Shown piece after piece: positions 17,516 to 26,714 of a DNA stretch of 64,000 nucleotides (position 1 is the stretch's first letter; every line of letters begins with the position of its first letter). Below the pieces are notes generated by a model. The model was not told where the DNA came from. It was given only the letters and a program-made list of their open reading frames with translations, and ran no database searches. Source of the DNA: Bacteroidota bacterium (GTDB taxonomy: Bacteria; Bacteroidota; Bacteroidia; Cytophagales; Cyclobacteriaceae); NCBI GenBank assembly GCA_023417065.1, contig JAEZGH010000019.1:62001-126000 (forward strand), given 5' to 3'. The translations under genes were made by a program, and so were the position numbers.

Positions 17516-17944
17516 ATGTTCAGGATCCTTTCGCTGTGTTTTCAGCAGATGATTAGCCTCAATGCTAAGTTCGCGCCATCCCGATGCGCTGTCCTCGACT
17601 CTTCTGAAAACAAGATTCTTTTCTTCGGCCAACACAATTTCCGCCGTTGTGAAGACTGAGTTTCCATCGAGCAGATGGCCTCCGGTCATGTTGCCTTTTC
17701 CGTCGGCGACGCCCAGGTGGAGATGAGAACCGTTAATACTAATCGTGCCGACCAATGAAATGATTTCGAACGGCCCGTCGAGAGAGGTTGCTTCCTGCTG
17801 ATTGGCAAACCGAAGACATACACGTGACAGGCTTCCGACACACGTCATTATCCATCCCGCCGCGATATTTTGCCTGATCGCATATCCTTGAATTTCCTTT
17901 TTCAGGTCCTGTCCGGGGTGCAGTCGGAATACATGCGTTTTCAT
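17498..17944 (-). CDS. PPC (DUF296) domain protein
   Basis: A single-domain plant-and-prokaryote-conserved protein of 148 aa from the ATG at 17944; a GTG at 17950 adds two residues. The family signature is clear in NGSHLHLGVADGKGNMTGG, which carries the metal-binding histidines, and in the N-terminal RLHPGQDLKKEIQGYA. Bacterial members form trimers; their biochemical role is not settled, though fusion to AT-hooks in plants makes them DNA-binding there. No AT-hook is present here. It is probably in one unit with the YciI and oxidase genes upstream on the same strand. Confidence 0.88.
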   Translation of the reverse strand: MKTHVFRLHPGQDLKKEIQGYAIRQNIAAGWIMTCVGSLSRVCLRFANQQEATSLDGPFEIISLVGTISINGSHLHLGVADGKGNMTGGHLLDGNSVFTTAEIVLAEEKNLVFRRVEDSASGWRELSIEANHLLKTQRKDPEHKKSIR

Positions 17945-17988
17945 AAACACTTCATAAATACGTTTCAGGAATTTGAATTCAGCGCAAT

Positions 17989-18279
17989 TTATTTTCCCAG
18001 GAGATTCTTGAGTTCCGGATGATACTGTGATGTGAGGAATTCGGTAACAGAAAACTCCGCGAGCTTATGAATGTAGAACGGATCTTCACTGATAATCCGG
18101 TCGAGGGCTTCGCGTGATTCTGCCTGGGCAAGAATTATCCCACCTGTGCGCGGAACCTTTCGCCCTGAAGCCACAAATACATTTTGCTTATAGTACTTTC
18201 GCAGGAACTTCACATGGTCAGTCATATGTTTATCGAGTTCCTCCAACGGTACGATGTACTTCAAATCAACGATGAACAT
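17989..18279 (-). CDS. YciI-family protein
   Basis: A 96-aa ferredoxin-like alpha/beta protein of the YCII family. The N-terminus MFIVDLKYIVPLEELDKHMTDH is typical, including the conserved His in MTDHVKFL, followed by SGRKVPRTGGIILAQ and the DPF motif (SEDPFYIHKLAEF). Members resemble muconolactone isomerases and are proposed dimeric enzymes of unknown substrate. It starts four bases after the stop of the oxidase gene, so the two are co-transcribed and probably translationally coupled. Confidence 0.9.
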   Translation of the reverse strand: MFIVDLKYIVPLEELDKHMTDHVKFLRKYYKQNVFVASGRKVPRTGGIILAQAESREALDRIISEDPFYIHKLAEFSVTEFLTSQYHPELKNLLGK

Positions 18280-18283
18280 AACT

Positions 18284-19543
18284 TTAAGTGATATTGGTGT
18301 TGGTAAATGAATTGGAGAATTTCTCCTGTGGATCGAAATGCTTCATCAGCATCCGGAAATCCTGCATCCTGGCGTAGCGCCGTTGCAGTGTTGAGGGCGG
18401 GATAGTAAATAATTTGCCCCAATGTGGTTTCACTTCAAACGGTTCGAGCTGGTGTTCAATAATGGGAAGCAAAGCCTTCACCGCATCTATGTCTTGTTTC
18501 AGCGTGAAGTGAAAAGCAACGGCGTCTTGCAGGTAAAAAGGACTCAACCACAAATCATCGCCTGCGATGGTGCGGATTTCTGAAATCAGCAGCACCGGAC
18601 TGATTGCGTCGCGCACGTCGTAAAGAGCTTCAAACGCGGCAACTGCATACTGTCTTGCTACGAAATACTCTGCCTGCAACTCTTCACCGCTTGAAGGCGT
18701 ATAGCCCATGCGAAAGTGGGGGAGACGATCAAACCACGGACCGGGCTGATCAAGTTGGGGAGTACAGTTTTCGGCCGAAATGCCGGCGATAGGATGTACG
18801 TCTGATTCGGCAGGCCGCGCCCCGAAGAAATTTCCGTCAGCTTGCCTTTTTATTGACTCGCCGATTCTTCGTTTAATCCAAACCTGATTGATGAATTCGC
18901 CCTGCCAGTCTGTAAACAGACTAACGCTGTATCCTGCGGACATTATTTCGTCGAAGCTGCTGACAAGTTCAGCAATCGGTAAATCAAGGTAGACGCATTG
19001 TGCGATCTCAAAGGTTGGAACGAGGTCAAGCGTAATCCTCGTAACGACACCCAGTGTGCCGAGGTTGACAACAACTCCTGGAAACAGTTCCGGGTCCTGC
19101 GTGCGCGACAATGAGATTACGTCGCCTGTACCTGTGACGAGTTCAACGGCTGACACTGATGTAGCGAGATTGCCATTGCCGACGCCCGAGCCATGCGTTG
19201 CCGTGGCACACGCGCCGGCGATGGATATGTGTGGCAGCGACGCGAGGTTCGGAAGTGCCCACCCCTGCGCGTGCAGATATTCACAAAGCTCACCATAACG
19301 AATGCCGGCACCAACGGTAACGGTAGCAGCAGCCTCGTCCAGCGAATGTATTTCATTGAGTTTTGCCGTCGACAGTAGTGCCGATGGTGAATCAGCAATC
19401 GTGTTGAAGCAATGGCGCGTTCCGATTACGCGGAGCTTTTCATGGCGGCGAACTATCTCGGCAATCTCGTCAAGGGTTTGAGGGTGATAGATATTTGTCG
19501 CGCTGTAGGTGAGGTTTCCGGACCAGTTTTTCAGGGGCGTCAT
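18284..19543 (-). CDS. FAD-binding oxidase, alditol-oxidase-like
   Basis: A vanillyl-alcohol-oxidase-family flavoenzyme. The ATG at 19543 (MTPLKNWSGN) gives 419 aa, almost the length of Streptomyces alditol oxidase. The frame is open to 19834, but that upstream part is the intergenic repeat and not protein-like. The covalent-FAD histidine motif is RVIGTRHCFNTIADS, the FAD domain continues with ATHGSGVGNGNL, and the C-terminal substrate domain contains VKPHWGKLF. Such enzymes oxidise sugar alcohols or aldonolactones with oxygen, giving hydrogen peroxide. Whether this one acts on xylitol/sorbitol or on a lactone cannot be decided by eye. Confidence 0.88.
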   Translation of the reverse strand: MTPLKNWSGNLTYSATNIYHPQTLDEIAEIVRRHEKLRVIGTRHCFNTIADSPSALLSTAKLNEIHSLDEAAATVTVGAGIRYGELCEYLHAQGWALPNLASLPHISIAGACATATHGSGVGNGNLATSVSAVELVTGTGDVISLSRTQDPELFPGVVVNLGTLGVVTRITLDLVPTFEIAQCVYLDLPIAELVSSFDEIMSAGYSVSLFTDWQGEFINQVWIKRRIGESIKRQADGNFFGARPAESDVHPIAGISAENCTPQLDQPGPWFDRLPHFRMGYTPSSGEELQAEYFVARQYAVAAFEALYDVRDAISPVLLISEIRTIAGDDLWLSPFYLQDAVAFHFTLKQDIDAVKALLPIIEHQLEPFEVKPHWGKLFTIPPSTLQRRYARMQDFRMLMKHFDPQEKFSNSFTNTNIT

Positions 19544-19871
19544 AGTTAAGCGTTGCTGAGATTGGAATGTACATATATTAGGGAAATTTCGGGAATTCCA
19601 AACGCAGAATTCGAATGAATGTGCTAAAGCATTGTGTGCGTCGATCCTTTTACGACAAGGATGGCTTGCCTGTTCGGGGCGATGCATGAATGCCGAAGTA
19701 AACGTTCGCGTTCTACGGGAGATGAAACCCGGCCAGGGATAGGACGGAAAGCCCGAAGCGCGTGGCTTGTGCGCTTGCCGGACTTGGAGGGATAGCCCGG
19801 CCCGAGGAACGAGGGGGCCGCCAACGCAAATCATCGGAAATGACGTGTACCGATCACGTTAGGAAGGCTTC
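19544..19871. other. Intergenic region between oxidase and mrp operon
   Basis: It carries a 94-bp repeat copy (19728-19821) and a weak promoter candidate for the oxidase on the minus strand (TTTG complement near 19600, TATATGTA-like element 21 bases on). A small dyad ACGTG/CACGT lies near 19843-19859. No gene is seen. Confidence 0.5.
19728..19821 (-). repeat. 94-bp dispersed intergenic repeat, copy A
   Basis: The reverse complement of this segment matches 26071-26164 over its full 94 bases, differing by one base near the start and in a central stretch of about 12 bases. The GC-rich sequence contains a hairpin AAGCGC-N9-GCGCTT in this copy. It lies just downstream of mrpG. Because it lacks stops, several spurious frames run through it. 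Confidence 0.9.
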
Positions 19872-20270
19872 CTATGCGTTTGTGTCATCAGGAGCATTGA
19901 CGTCGTCGGTGTCCACGTTTGTGCTTCGGAGTTCGCTTGTCTTTTCGTCGTACTTGTGTTTAAGCTCGTCGAGAACGGACTTCTTCCACATGGGAACACC
20001 TGTGAAATAGGACGCCCTTCCGATCATATGTGCTGCGACTGGGGCGGTAAGTATAAGAAAGAAGATGATGGAAACACTCTTCGACGTTGTGGATACTTCC
20101 CCGAAGAAGATTGCCGCCGACACGAGCATCATGCCTACACCCAGGGTAGTGGCTTTTACAGTGACGGACAGACGCAGGTAGAAGTCCGGCATACGCATAA
20201 TCCCTATTGCCGCGAGCACGATGAATATGGTACCGGTACCACTGAGGATGATGATTGCCAGTTCTTTCAT
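19872..20270 (-). CDS. mrpG: Mrp cation/proton antiporter subunit G
   Basis: A small membrane subunit of the seven-protein Mrp complex, which exchanges cytoplasmic Na+ (or K+/Li+) for protons. Three membrane helices are visible in 132 aa, with the family core IGIMRMPDFYLRLSVTVKATTLGVG. The acidic, charged C-terminal tail (residues about 100-132) is longer than in many homologues. The start overlaps the mrpF stop by four bases. It is the last gene of the operon; the repeat copy A lies after it. Confidence 0.95.
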   Translation of the reverse strand: MKELAIIILSGTGTIFIVLAAIGIMRMPDFYLRLSVTVKATTLGVGMMLVSAAIFFGEVSTTSKSVSIIFFLILTAPVAAHMIGRASYFTGVPMWKKSVLDELKHKYDEKTSELRSTNVDTDDVNAPDDTNA

Positions 20271-20539
20271 TTGTTTTTAGCTTTTCTGATGTAGTAGGCA
20301 AATGCCACCGTACCGAGGAATGCGATGAGCGCAAAGATCATCGCTACATCCAGGAAGGTGGAATTGTTGTTCAGGATGCTATACGTCGCGATGATTGCAC
20401 TTCCTGTGGTAATGAGGAGGTCAAGTGCAATGATCCGGTCTTCGACACGCGGGCCGATGAAGATTCTGATGAACGTCATCAGCGCGGCCAGTCCCAGGCC
20501 GGGTATCACGAAGTATAATAAAAATGTTTCTGCACTCAT
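20267..20539 (-). CDS. mrpF: Mrp cation/proton antiporter subunit F
   Basis: A 90-aa subunit with three predicted membrane helices. The conserved segment RIFIGPRVEDRIIALDLL, with the acid residue in the second helix region, is characteristic of MrpF/PhaF. It overlaps mrpE and mrpG by four bases on each side, which implies coupled translation within the complex-encoding operon. Confidence 0.95.
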   Translation of the reverse strand: MSAETFLLYFVIPGLGLAALMTFIRIFIGPRVEDRIIALDLLITTGSAIIATYSILNNNSTFLDVAMIFALIAFLGTVAFAYYIRKAKNK

Positions 20540-21012
20540 CGCAATATCTCCAGTAGTCTTCGTTCGTAACCATGGCGAATCCGCCGTGTTGTCTTATCGT
20601 AATCTTTCAGATACATCACATGGATGTACAATACCTTCTTGTCGTCACTTACGTCAATGATGAGCGTGCCCGGCGTTAGCGACAGCAGGTTGGCCAGCAT
20701 CGTAATTTCAATATTCGTCTTGGCACTGAGCTCAAACTTTATGATCCCGGGCTTCATGAAGTATCCCGGCGTGATAAGGTCCCATGCAATTTCGAGGTTT
20801 GCAATGAGCAGCTCGTACATGAAAAAGAAGATGAAGTTGACGATCTTGGGAATCCGGTTGTAGTAGCTTCCGACCTGTGTGCCCTGGAACAGCAGCCAGA
20901 GGATCAGATAACCGGCGGCGAACCCAAAGAAAAAATTCGTGAAGACGAAGTTTCCGGTGAGTGCCACCCACGTAAACATCAAGAGCAGGTTCAGCAGGAA
21001 TTGTTTCAGCAT
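20536..21012 (-). CDS. mrpE: Mrp cation/proton antiporter subunit E
   Basis: A 158-aa subunit with two N-terminal membrane hairpins and a cytoplasmic C-terminal part. MrpE hallmarks are LLSLTPGTLIIDVSDDKKVLYIHVMYL and the preceding AKTNIEITMLANLLS. It starts 34 bases after mrpD ends, the only real gap inside the operon, and overlaps mrpF by four bases. Confidence 0.95.
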   Translation of the reverse strand: MLKQFLLNLLLMFTWVALTGNFVFTNFFFGFAAGYLILWLLFQGTQVGSYYNRIPKIVNFIFFFMYELLIANLEIAWDLITPGYFMKPGIIKFELSAKTNIEITMLANLLSLTPGTLIIDVSDDKKVLYIHVMYLKDYDKTTRRIRHGYERRLLEILR

Positions 21013-21046
21013 TTCGTCATCATTTTACGTTCATCATACAAATTGA

Positions 21047-22564
21047 TTATGGTGTTGCCGGAAGGCGTCCGAGTACCGTGTTCACATAAGTACTTGTATT
21101 TAGTAGTTCGGATGCTATCCGGTTTGCGACGGCGAAGATGTTGTCCGCGCCGAGTCCGATGTACAACGACGTTATGGCCAGCAGAATCACAGGTGCAACC
21201 AACATGGTTTTGCGAAGCATGGGCATGTCGTTGAACCGATCATGCTGAAGGCTTCCGGCGGGAGGTTCTTTCCAGAAGACTGCAGCCCACATGCGTGTCA
21301 TGACAATCAGGGTAAAGAAACTGGCAACGATCAGTGCCCCCAGCAGAATATATGACTGCGTGGTAAACGCCGATTTGAATAGCATTATTTTAGGCCAGAA
21401 TCCTGACAGGGGCGGAATTCCACACAGGGAAAAGAATACCACAAGCATCAGTATTGAAAGCCGCGGATAGTCCCGCAGAAGGCCGCCGATTTCGCGCGTA
21501 TCCATAGTGCCTCTGATCTTGTTGATCAGTCCGCTGACGAGAAACAGATTTGTCTTCACCACGATATCATGCACCATGTAGAACAAGGTTCCGGCAAGGG
21601 CAACTTCATTGTACATGGCCAGTCCGGACACCATGTAGCCGATGTGACATACGATTAGGTAGGAAAACATTTTGCGCAGGTCGCGCTGGATAAAAGCACC
21701 GGCCGCGCCGGTAAGCAGTGTGAACACAGCCACGGTAGCCAATACCTGGATGATGAATTGCGATGGAATGAATATCAGTGTGAAGCTTCGTACGAGCGCA
21801 TAGATGCCGACCTTCGTGAGTAGTCCGCCGAAGATCGCTGCGATTGCTGAGGGCGGAGTGTGATATGACGACGGCAGCCAGAAGTACAAGGGGAACACGG
21901 CAGACTTGATCCCGAAGGCTATAAAAAACAGCAACGCGGTTATGTGCGTCAACCCCTGATTTCTGATATGCGGTATTTTCGTTGAGAGGTCCGCCATGTT
22001 GAGTGTCCCCGTTAATCCATAGAGAATGGCTATCGCGGTAAGAAAGATTGCCGACGCCAGGAGGTTCATCGTTACATAGTTGATAGCACCTTCAATCTGG
22101 GGTTTCTTTCCGCCGAGTGTCATCAGCACAAAGGAGGAGATGATGACGATTTCAAACCACACATAAAGGTTGAAGATGTCGCCGGTGAGAAAGGCGCCGT
22201 TAAGCCCCATCAGCAGGAAATGCAGGATAGGGAAGTAGCCATACCGTTGGCGGAGTTCGCTGATTCCCGCGGTTGAGTATACGGCGACGGCGACACCTGC
22301 GAGGCTGCAGAGGAATATCATGGTGGCGCTGAAAATATCCGCTACCATGGTGATGCCAAATGGCGCCGGCCAGTCGCCGGCCTGCATGGTAAGCACGCCG
22401 CCATCCCAGCTTTTTCTGAACAGGTTAACGCTGATAACAACGACGATAATATTGCCGATGACGCTGATGATTCTCTGGATATTGGTCTTCCGCCAGAAGA
22501 ATAGCAGAACAATCCCGAGGAAGAGATGCGAAACAAATGGTAAAACGATCGAATTATCGGTCAT
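21047..22564 (-). CDS. mrpD: Mrp cation/proton antiporter subunit D
   Basis: A 505-aa antiporter-like subunit homologous to respiratory complex I subunits NuoM/NuoN. It has about 14 membrane helices and the proton-channel residues in KSAVFPLYFWLPSSYHTPPSA (Lys then His) and the conserved Glu in LYVWFEIVIISSFVL. It overlaps mrpC by four bases. Together with MrpA it is expected to form the proton path of the antiporter. Confidence 0.96.
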   Translation of the reverse strand: MTDNSIVLPFVSHLFLGIVLLFFWRKTNIQRIISVIGNIIVVVISVNLFRKSWDGGVLTMQAGDWPAPFGITMVADIFSATMIFLCSLAGVAVAVYSTAGISELRQRYGYFPILHFLLMGLNGAFLTGDIFNLYVWFEIVIISSFVLMTLGGKKPQIEGAINYVTMNLLASAIFLTAIAILYGLTGTLNMADLSTKIPHIRNQGLTHITALLFFIAFGIKSAVFPLYFWLPSSYHTPPSAIAAIFGGLLTKVGIYALVRSFTLIFIPSQFIIQVLATVAVFTLLTGAAGAFIQRDLRKMFSYLIVCHIGYMVSGLAMYNEVALAGTLFYMVHDIVVKTNLFLVSGLINKIRGTMDTREIGGLLRDYPRLSILMLVVFFSLCGIPPLSGFWPKIMLFKSAFTTQSYILLGALIVASFFTLIVMTRMWAAVFWKEPPAGSLQHDRFNDMPMLRKTMLVAPVILLAITSLYIGLGADNIFAVANRIASELLNTSTYVNTVLGRLPATP

Positions 22565-22914
22565 ATATCCAGGTCGTTTGTGTTGAGCTCGTCGAGGTTA
22601 TCCGATCCTGTAACGAGGTACACACGCTTGAGCAGAATAATTGAAAAGGCCTGAAGTCCAAAGCTTATTACGATGGCGGTTAAGATCAACGCCTGAGGGA
22701 TCGGGTCTGCATATGCATCGGCGAGTATGTCGAGATCTTTCGGAATCACAGGAGGTTTTCCTTTGGTGATGTCGCCGAGCAGAAAGATCAACAGGTTTAC
22801 GCCGTTGCCCAGCAGGATCAGCCCGATGAGGAGTTTGACCATGCTTCGCCTGAGCATCATGTATATTCCCGATGCGTACATTGTTCCGATGAGTACTACC
22901 AGAAGTATTTTCAT
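22561..22914 (-). CDS. mrpC: Mrp cation/proton antiporter subunit C (NuoK-like)
   Basis: A 117-aa subunit with three membrane helices, homologous to NuoK. The segments MLRRSMVKLLIGLILLGNGVNL and DPIPQALILTAIVISFG are the family signature. The insertion GKPPVIPKDLDILADAYADP between helices 2 and 3 is typical of Mrp rather than complex I. It lies between mrpB (three bases away) and mrpD (four-base overlap). Confidence 0.96.
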   Translation of the reverse strand: MKILLVVLIGTMYASGIYMMLRRSMVKLLIGLILLGNGVNLLIFLLGDITKGKPPVIPKDLDILADAYADPIPQALILTAIVISFGLQAFSIILLKRVYLVTGSDNLDELNTNDLDI

Positions 22915-22917
22915 TCG

Positions 22918-23328
22918 CTATACACTTTCAGAGATGGTGAAAAGGATAGTCAGGGTTATTCCAAATACGACGAGGTATACACCGACGTCGAATAGCAATG
23001 CCGTACTGACCATGCCGATAACGGGCAGTGGATCCGGATACCATAGGATGGTGAAAAACGGCTGACCAAGAAACAGCGGAATCGACCCGGCTACCAGTGC
23101 AGTAATCAATCCTACGGGAATCAGGCGTCGCGGATGTATCTTGAGTAATCGCCACGTGTCTTCAAGTCCGTTGGCAAATGCGTGCAGAACAAAAGCGGTA
23201 GCTGCAATCAGTCCGCCAACGAAGCCTCCACCAGGTTCATAATGTCCGCGAAGCAGAATGAAGATCGAGAAGAGCAGCAGCAGTGGCAGCAGGTATTCTG
23301 AAGCAGTTTTGAGTATAAGCGTTTTCAT
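22918..23328 (-). CDS. mrpB: Mrp cation/proton antiporter subunit B
   Basis: A 136-aa subunit with four membrane helices. The N-terminal half has the conserved HYEPGGGFVGGLIAATAFVLH, the C-terminal half DPLPVIGMVSTALLFDVGVYLVV. It overlaps mrpA by four bases. Since MrpB is encoded separately, the operon is of the seven-subunit group 1 type, not the mrpA'-fused rhizobial type. Confidence 0.96.
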   Translation of the reverse strand: MKTLILKTASEYLLPLLLLFSIFILLRGHYEPGGGFVGGLIAATAFVLHAFANGLEDTWRLLKIHPRRLIPVGLITALVAGSIPLFLGQPFFTILWYPDPLPVIGMVSTALLFDVGVYLVVFGITLTILFTISESV

Positions 23329-25616
23329 TCCTTTTCTTTGGGTTGAGGTCTTAGTTTAAGAAGGCTGAATACACCAACTGCGGCGATCGTGAGGACTGTG
23401 ATTTCGATCAGTGTGTCAAGTCCGCGGAAATCGACGAGTATTACGTTTACAATGTTTTTCCCTTTTGCCAGAAGATATGCGTTGTCTGCATAGTATTGAG
23501 AGATCTCCTTACTCGTTGGTTCATTGAGTACCTGAAGCCCGATGACGGAGATTAAGCCGCCAAAGGCAATGGCCAGTATTCCGTCGCGAAGCTTCACCGT
23601 AAAGTGGGCGTCCGGGATGAACGATGGAAGTTTCAATAGTACCAACACGAAGAGCACGATGGTCAGGGTGTCGATTGTGAACTGCGTCATCGCCAGGTCG
23701 GGCGCGCCGTAGAAGAAGAACGTCAGACATATGCTGAACCCAACGACGCCCATTGAAACGATGGCCGTCAATCGCGAAGGCGTGGTGAGTACTTTAATTA
23801 TCGCTCCGAGCATGAGGACAGACACAAGGATTTCGTATACGCCTATCGTTGACCATTCCTCGTCGACGGCCCTGATCTCGACTTCGGTAAACAGCTTGTA
23901 CGATACCACACCAACCAAAAAGAGGATTATCGTAATCAGGTAGTTGCGCAGGTAACCGTTTTGAAGTTTACGGGTGTAGTACAAGGAAACGGACTTGAGA
24001 ACGGTTGATATTCCCAGCGCAAACTTCTGCATATCGAAACGCGCAAGCCGCCTGAGAATTCGATACTCATATGGTTTCTTCCAGAGGAATAAAGCGGTGC
24101 CGACAACCAGGGTTAGGGCACTTAGGAGCAACACCAGGTTGAAGCCGTGCCATAGTTTGAGTGCGGCGTGCTCGCCGGTGCCACTCACTGCTGAGACTGC
24201 TGGGGCGACGAGCGGTTGGTCCACAATGAATGGAAAGATACCCGTCATTACGCCGAGGAACGCAAGCACGAGCGGGGGCAGCCAAAGCTGGAATCCCGGC
24301 GGTTCATGCAGAGGCTCTTCGAGGAGTTTTCCGGTGAAAGGTTTCAGCCCGGCAACAAAACCAACGTAAAGCAGTAATATGTTGGTAATGACTACCAGCG
24401 CGATGAGTATCTGCCCGTGCTCGAAGCCAAGTACAGCCTCGTAGATCAGTTCCTTTCCGACAAATCCAAATGTGAACGGCACGCCCGCGCTCGAAAGTGC
24501 TGCCAGCGTACCTGCAATTGCTACGGGTAGCATAATGGAGCCAAGCCCGCCAAGGCGCGTCACGTCCCGCGTTCCTGTAGTGTGGTCAATGGCACCCGTG
24601 ACAAGAAATAGCGCGGCCTTGTATAGCGCGTGCACCAGCATGAAGACTATCGCGGCAAACAGGGCAGCCTCGGTTCCCATGCCGATCAGGAAAACAAGCA
24701 TGCCGAGTGCGGAGATCGTAGAGTAGGCAAGGATTGCTTTCAGGTCAGTCCGGATAAATGCATGCAGCGCGGCATAAAACATCGTAAACCCGCCGAAGCA
24801 CATCAGTGTAATGGTCCAGTAGGGGTGATCACCCAGCGCCGGATTAAGTCGCGCGAGCAGATAAATGCCTGCTTTCACCATCGTGGCTGAATGAAGAAAT
24901 GCCGACACTGGAGTGGGGGCTTTCATGGCACCTGGTAACCAGAAGTGAAATGGAAACTGCGCCGATTTTGTGAAGGCTCCCGCAAACAGAAGTACGAGCA
25001 TCAGCGGATAATACTCGTGGGTAGTCAGCAGGTCCGGCATGCCGGAGATTTCGCGTATCGAGTAAGTGTCAGAAATTCCCGACAAGAGAATCAGTCCGGC
25101 TAATAACAGGAAGCCGCCACCTCCCGTTACAGCAAGTGCCATCAATGAATTTCTGCGCGCTTCCGGATTGGCTGTGTCGAAACCGATAAGGAAGAACGAA
25201 CTAATACTGGTCAGTTCCCAGAATACAAACAGAACAATGACGTTGTCGGATAGCACTACGCCAAGCATCGCGCCCATAAATACGCACAGGTACGAAAGGA
25301 ACCGGTTCAGGTCAGGATCGCCTTTCAGGTAGTTGCAGGCATAAAGGAAGATGAGTGTTCCGATACCTGTGATCATGAGACTCAGCAACATCGATAGTCC
25401 GTCGAGTGTGAAGTCCGGATGAATGCCCATCGCGGAAATCCACTTGTACTGGAAAACGTAGCTTTCGTTATTCTCTGTGTAGGGGAGTAGTGTGAGGAAG
25501 TAGATAAACAGCGTCAACGGCAGGACTACGGAAACGATCGCTATTCGTTTGCCACGGTTGCCTAAAAGAAAAAAGAACAATCCCACCAGAAATGGGACGA
25601 GAATCGCAAAGATCAT
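23325..25616 (-). CDS. mrpA: Mrp cation/proton antiporter subunit A
   Basis: The largest subunit, 763 aa, with about 20 membrane helices. The N-terminal NuoL-like half holds the ion-path residues: FWELTSISSFFLIGF (Glu), KSAQFPFHFWLPGAMKAPTPV (Lys/His) and MLVHALYKAALFLVTGAIDHTT. The C-terminal third (about 600-763) is the MrpA-specific domain, with MGVVGFSICLTFFFYGAPDLAMTQ. It is the first gene of mrpABCDEFG on the minus strand. The complex supports sodium and alkaline pH tolerance. No regulator gene is adjacent. Confidence 0.96.
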   Translation of the reverse strand: MIFAILVPFLVGLFFFLLGNRGKRIAIVSVVLPLTLFIYFLTLLPYTENNESYVFQYKWISAMGIHPDFTLDGLSMLLSLMITGIGTLIFLYACNYLKGDPDLNRFLSYLCVFMGAMLGVVLSDNVIVLFVFWELTSISSFFLIGFDTANPEARRNSLMALAVTGGGGFLLLAGLILLSGISDTYSIREISGMPDLLTTHEYYPLMLVLLFAGAFTKSAQFPFHFWLPGAMKAPTPVSAFLHSATMVKAGIYLLARLNPALGDHPYWTITLMCFGGFTMFYAALHAFIRTDLKAILAYSTISALGMLVFLIGMGTEAALFAAIVFMLVHALYKAALFLVTGAIDHTTGTRDVTRLGGLGSIMLPVAIAGTLAALSSAGVPFTFGFVGKELIYEAVLGFEHGQILIALVVITNILLLYVGFVAGLKPFTGKLLEEPLHEPPGFQLWLPPLVLAFLGVMTGIFPFIVDQPLVAPAVSAVSGTGEHAALKLWHGFNLVLLLSALTLVVGTALFLWKKPYEYRILRRLARFDMQKFALGISTVLKSVSLYYTRKLQNGYLRNYLITIILFLVGVVSYKLFTEVEIRAVDEEWSTIGVYEILVSVLMLGAIIKVLTTPSRLTAIVSMGVVGFSICLTFFFYGAPDLAMTQFTIDTLTIVLFVLVLLKLPSFIPDAHFTVKLRDGILAIAFGGLISVIGLQVLNEPTSKEISQYYADNAYLLAKGKNIVNVILVDFRGLDTLIEITVLTIAAVGVFSLLKLRPQPKEKE

Positions 25617-25982
25617 CCGGTTTCTTTTTTGTTTTTATATGCGCTTAATATTCCTAAATCCTGATACCCGCGAAATTATTCGTTTTCGCGAATATTCAGC
25701 TATTAATATTGCACCGCGCACAATGATTCTGATCATTAAAGAAAAATTCCTTTGATGGCTTGGTTTGTTTATATCCCAGCACTTTCGTCCAAGCGGACGA
25801 AGTGCCGTGGGAACGGTCGGATGAAGTATCAGCTATCCGCAGAAAGGTCAGACACCCGAACGCATGAGGACGTGGCCTGCTTGTACATGTTAAGGTCTGT
25901 GCCTTGTGGGGTGGCAATGGGAGTTGGAGAGTAGGAGTGAAGAGAACGGGTGGTTTCATCTCGAAGGAAGGCTCATCCTTCT

Positions 25983-26060
25983 TCACTCTCTCCCCCTCGC
26001 TCTCACTCTCCCACCAGTCTCACTCTCACTCTCACTCTCACTGTTACACTCACTCTCAAA
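25983..26060. repeat. Hexamer-type simple repeat (CACTCT)n
   Basis: The unit CACTCT recurs in tandem at about 26018-26042, with imperfect copies on both sides from 25983 to 26060. It directly abuts repeat copy B. Slippage-prone; no coding context. Confidence 0.8.
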
Positions 26061-26070
26061 CTTTTTCTTT

Positions 26071-26164
26071 GCGGCCCCCTCGTACCTCGGGCCGGGCTAT
26101 CCCTCCAAGTCCGGCCGGGCGCAAGCCCACGCGCTTCGGGCTTTCCGTCCTATCCCTGGCCGGG
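26071..26164 (+). repeat. 94-bp dispersed intergenic repeat, copy B
   Basis: Inverted partner of 19728-19821; see that entry for the comparison. The two copies face each other across the mrp operon, about 6.2 kb apart. Confidence 0.9.
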
Positions 26165-26714
26165 CTGCTGCTCCGCTCAAGGCTATATGCCGAGTTTAAA
26201 CGTCTGCTCCGCATTTGATGAAACACGTGAGCGATAAATCCACTCAAACGTGTCGACCAACTATGGATCGCACTCTGAAGGATTCTTCCCGCATGTTTTA
26301 GTGAGTGAGGATTTAGGATCCGTGTACCCGTAGCGAACTGGGTATAAATTTCCCGGCGGGGATTTTGCCTCCACCGGGTGACGACCAGGGGATATGTGGT
26401 TGTCATTGTTGTCCCATGATCGGATACGCGTGTGAAATGACAGCTACAGGGTCTTCTGCAACGAAGCCTTCGCGATTGCGTTTACAGCGGATAAAGTATA
26501 AACTTTCACGGGATAGGTTTACGCAGGGCATGAATGAAAAACGCGGGTAACATATACGTATTCGCCGCCGGCATCGTTTTATTCCTTTGTTTGCAGCGCG
26601 ATGGATTTACAAGATCATTTTCAAGTTTACGATAAAATGTCAACCGATTCCGAATTGAATGGCCAGAGTTCCGAGGGTGGGCACGCTCTTCCGCGTGTCA
26701 ACATTCATCGCGTG

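Larger units (their letters stand above)
25617..26714. other. Gene-poor 1.1-kb stretch upstream of mrpA
   Basis: I see no convincing gene. From left to right: the mrpA promoter region, with a small dyad TATTCG/CGAATA near 25678-25695; a pyrimidine-rich hexamer repeat (25983-26060); repeat copy B (26071-26164); an imperfect inverted repeat ACACGTGAG/CTCAAACGTGT near 26224-26254; and a GC-rich stem CCCGGCGG/CCACCGGG near 26353-26380. The open frames over this region follow from GC-rich or CT-rich sequence. Confidence 0.55.

Noticed and set aside
19544..19834. N-terminal extension of the alditol-oxidase-like frame
   Set aside because: The extra 97 residues are translated from the 94-bp intergenic repeat and adjoining DNA. 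The family's N-terminus begins at the ATG at 19543 and the resulting length fits the family.
25904..26237. Overlapping plus-strand open frames across the CT-rich repeat and repeat copy B
   Set aside because: Open in several frames at once because of low stop density in GC/CT-rich repeats. There is no domain, signal or start context.
26224..26254. Attachment-site or terminator hairpin
   Set aside because: The inverted repeat is imperfect, with an inserted AA, has no T-run and no integrase nearby. It is noted only as part of the intergenic description.
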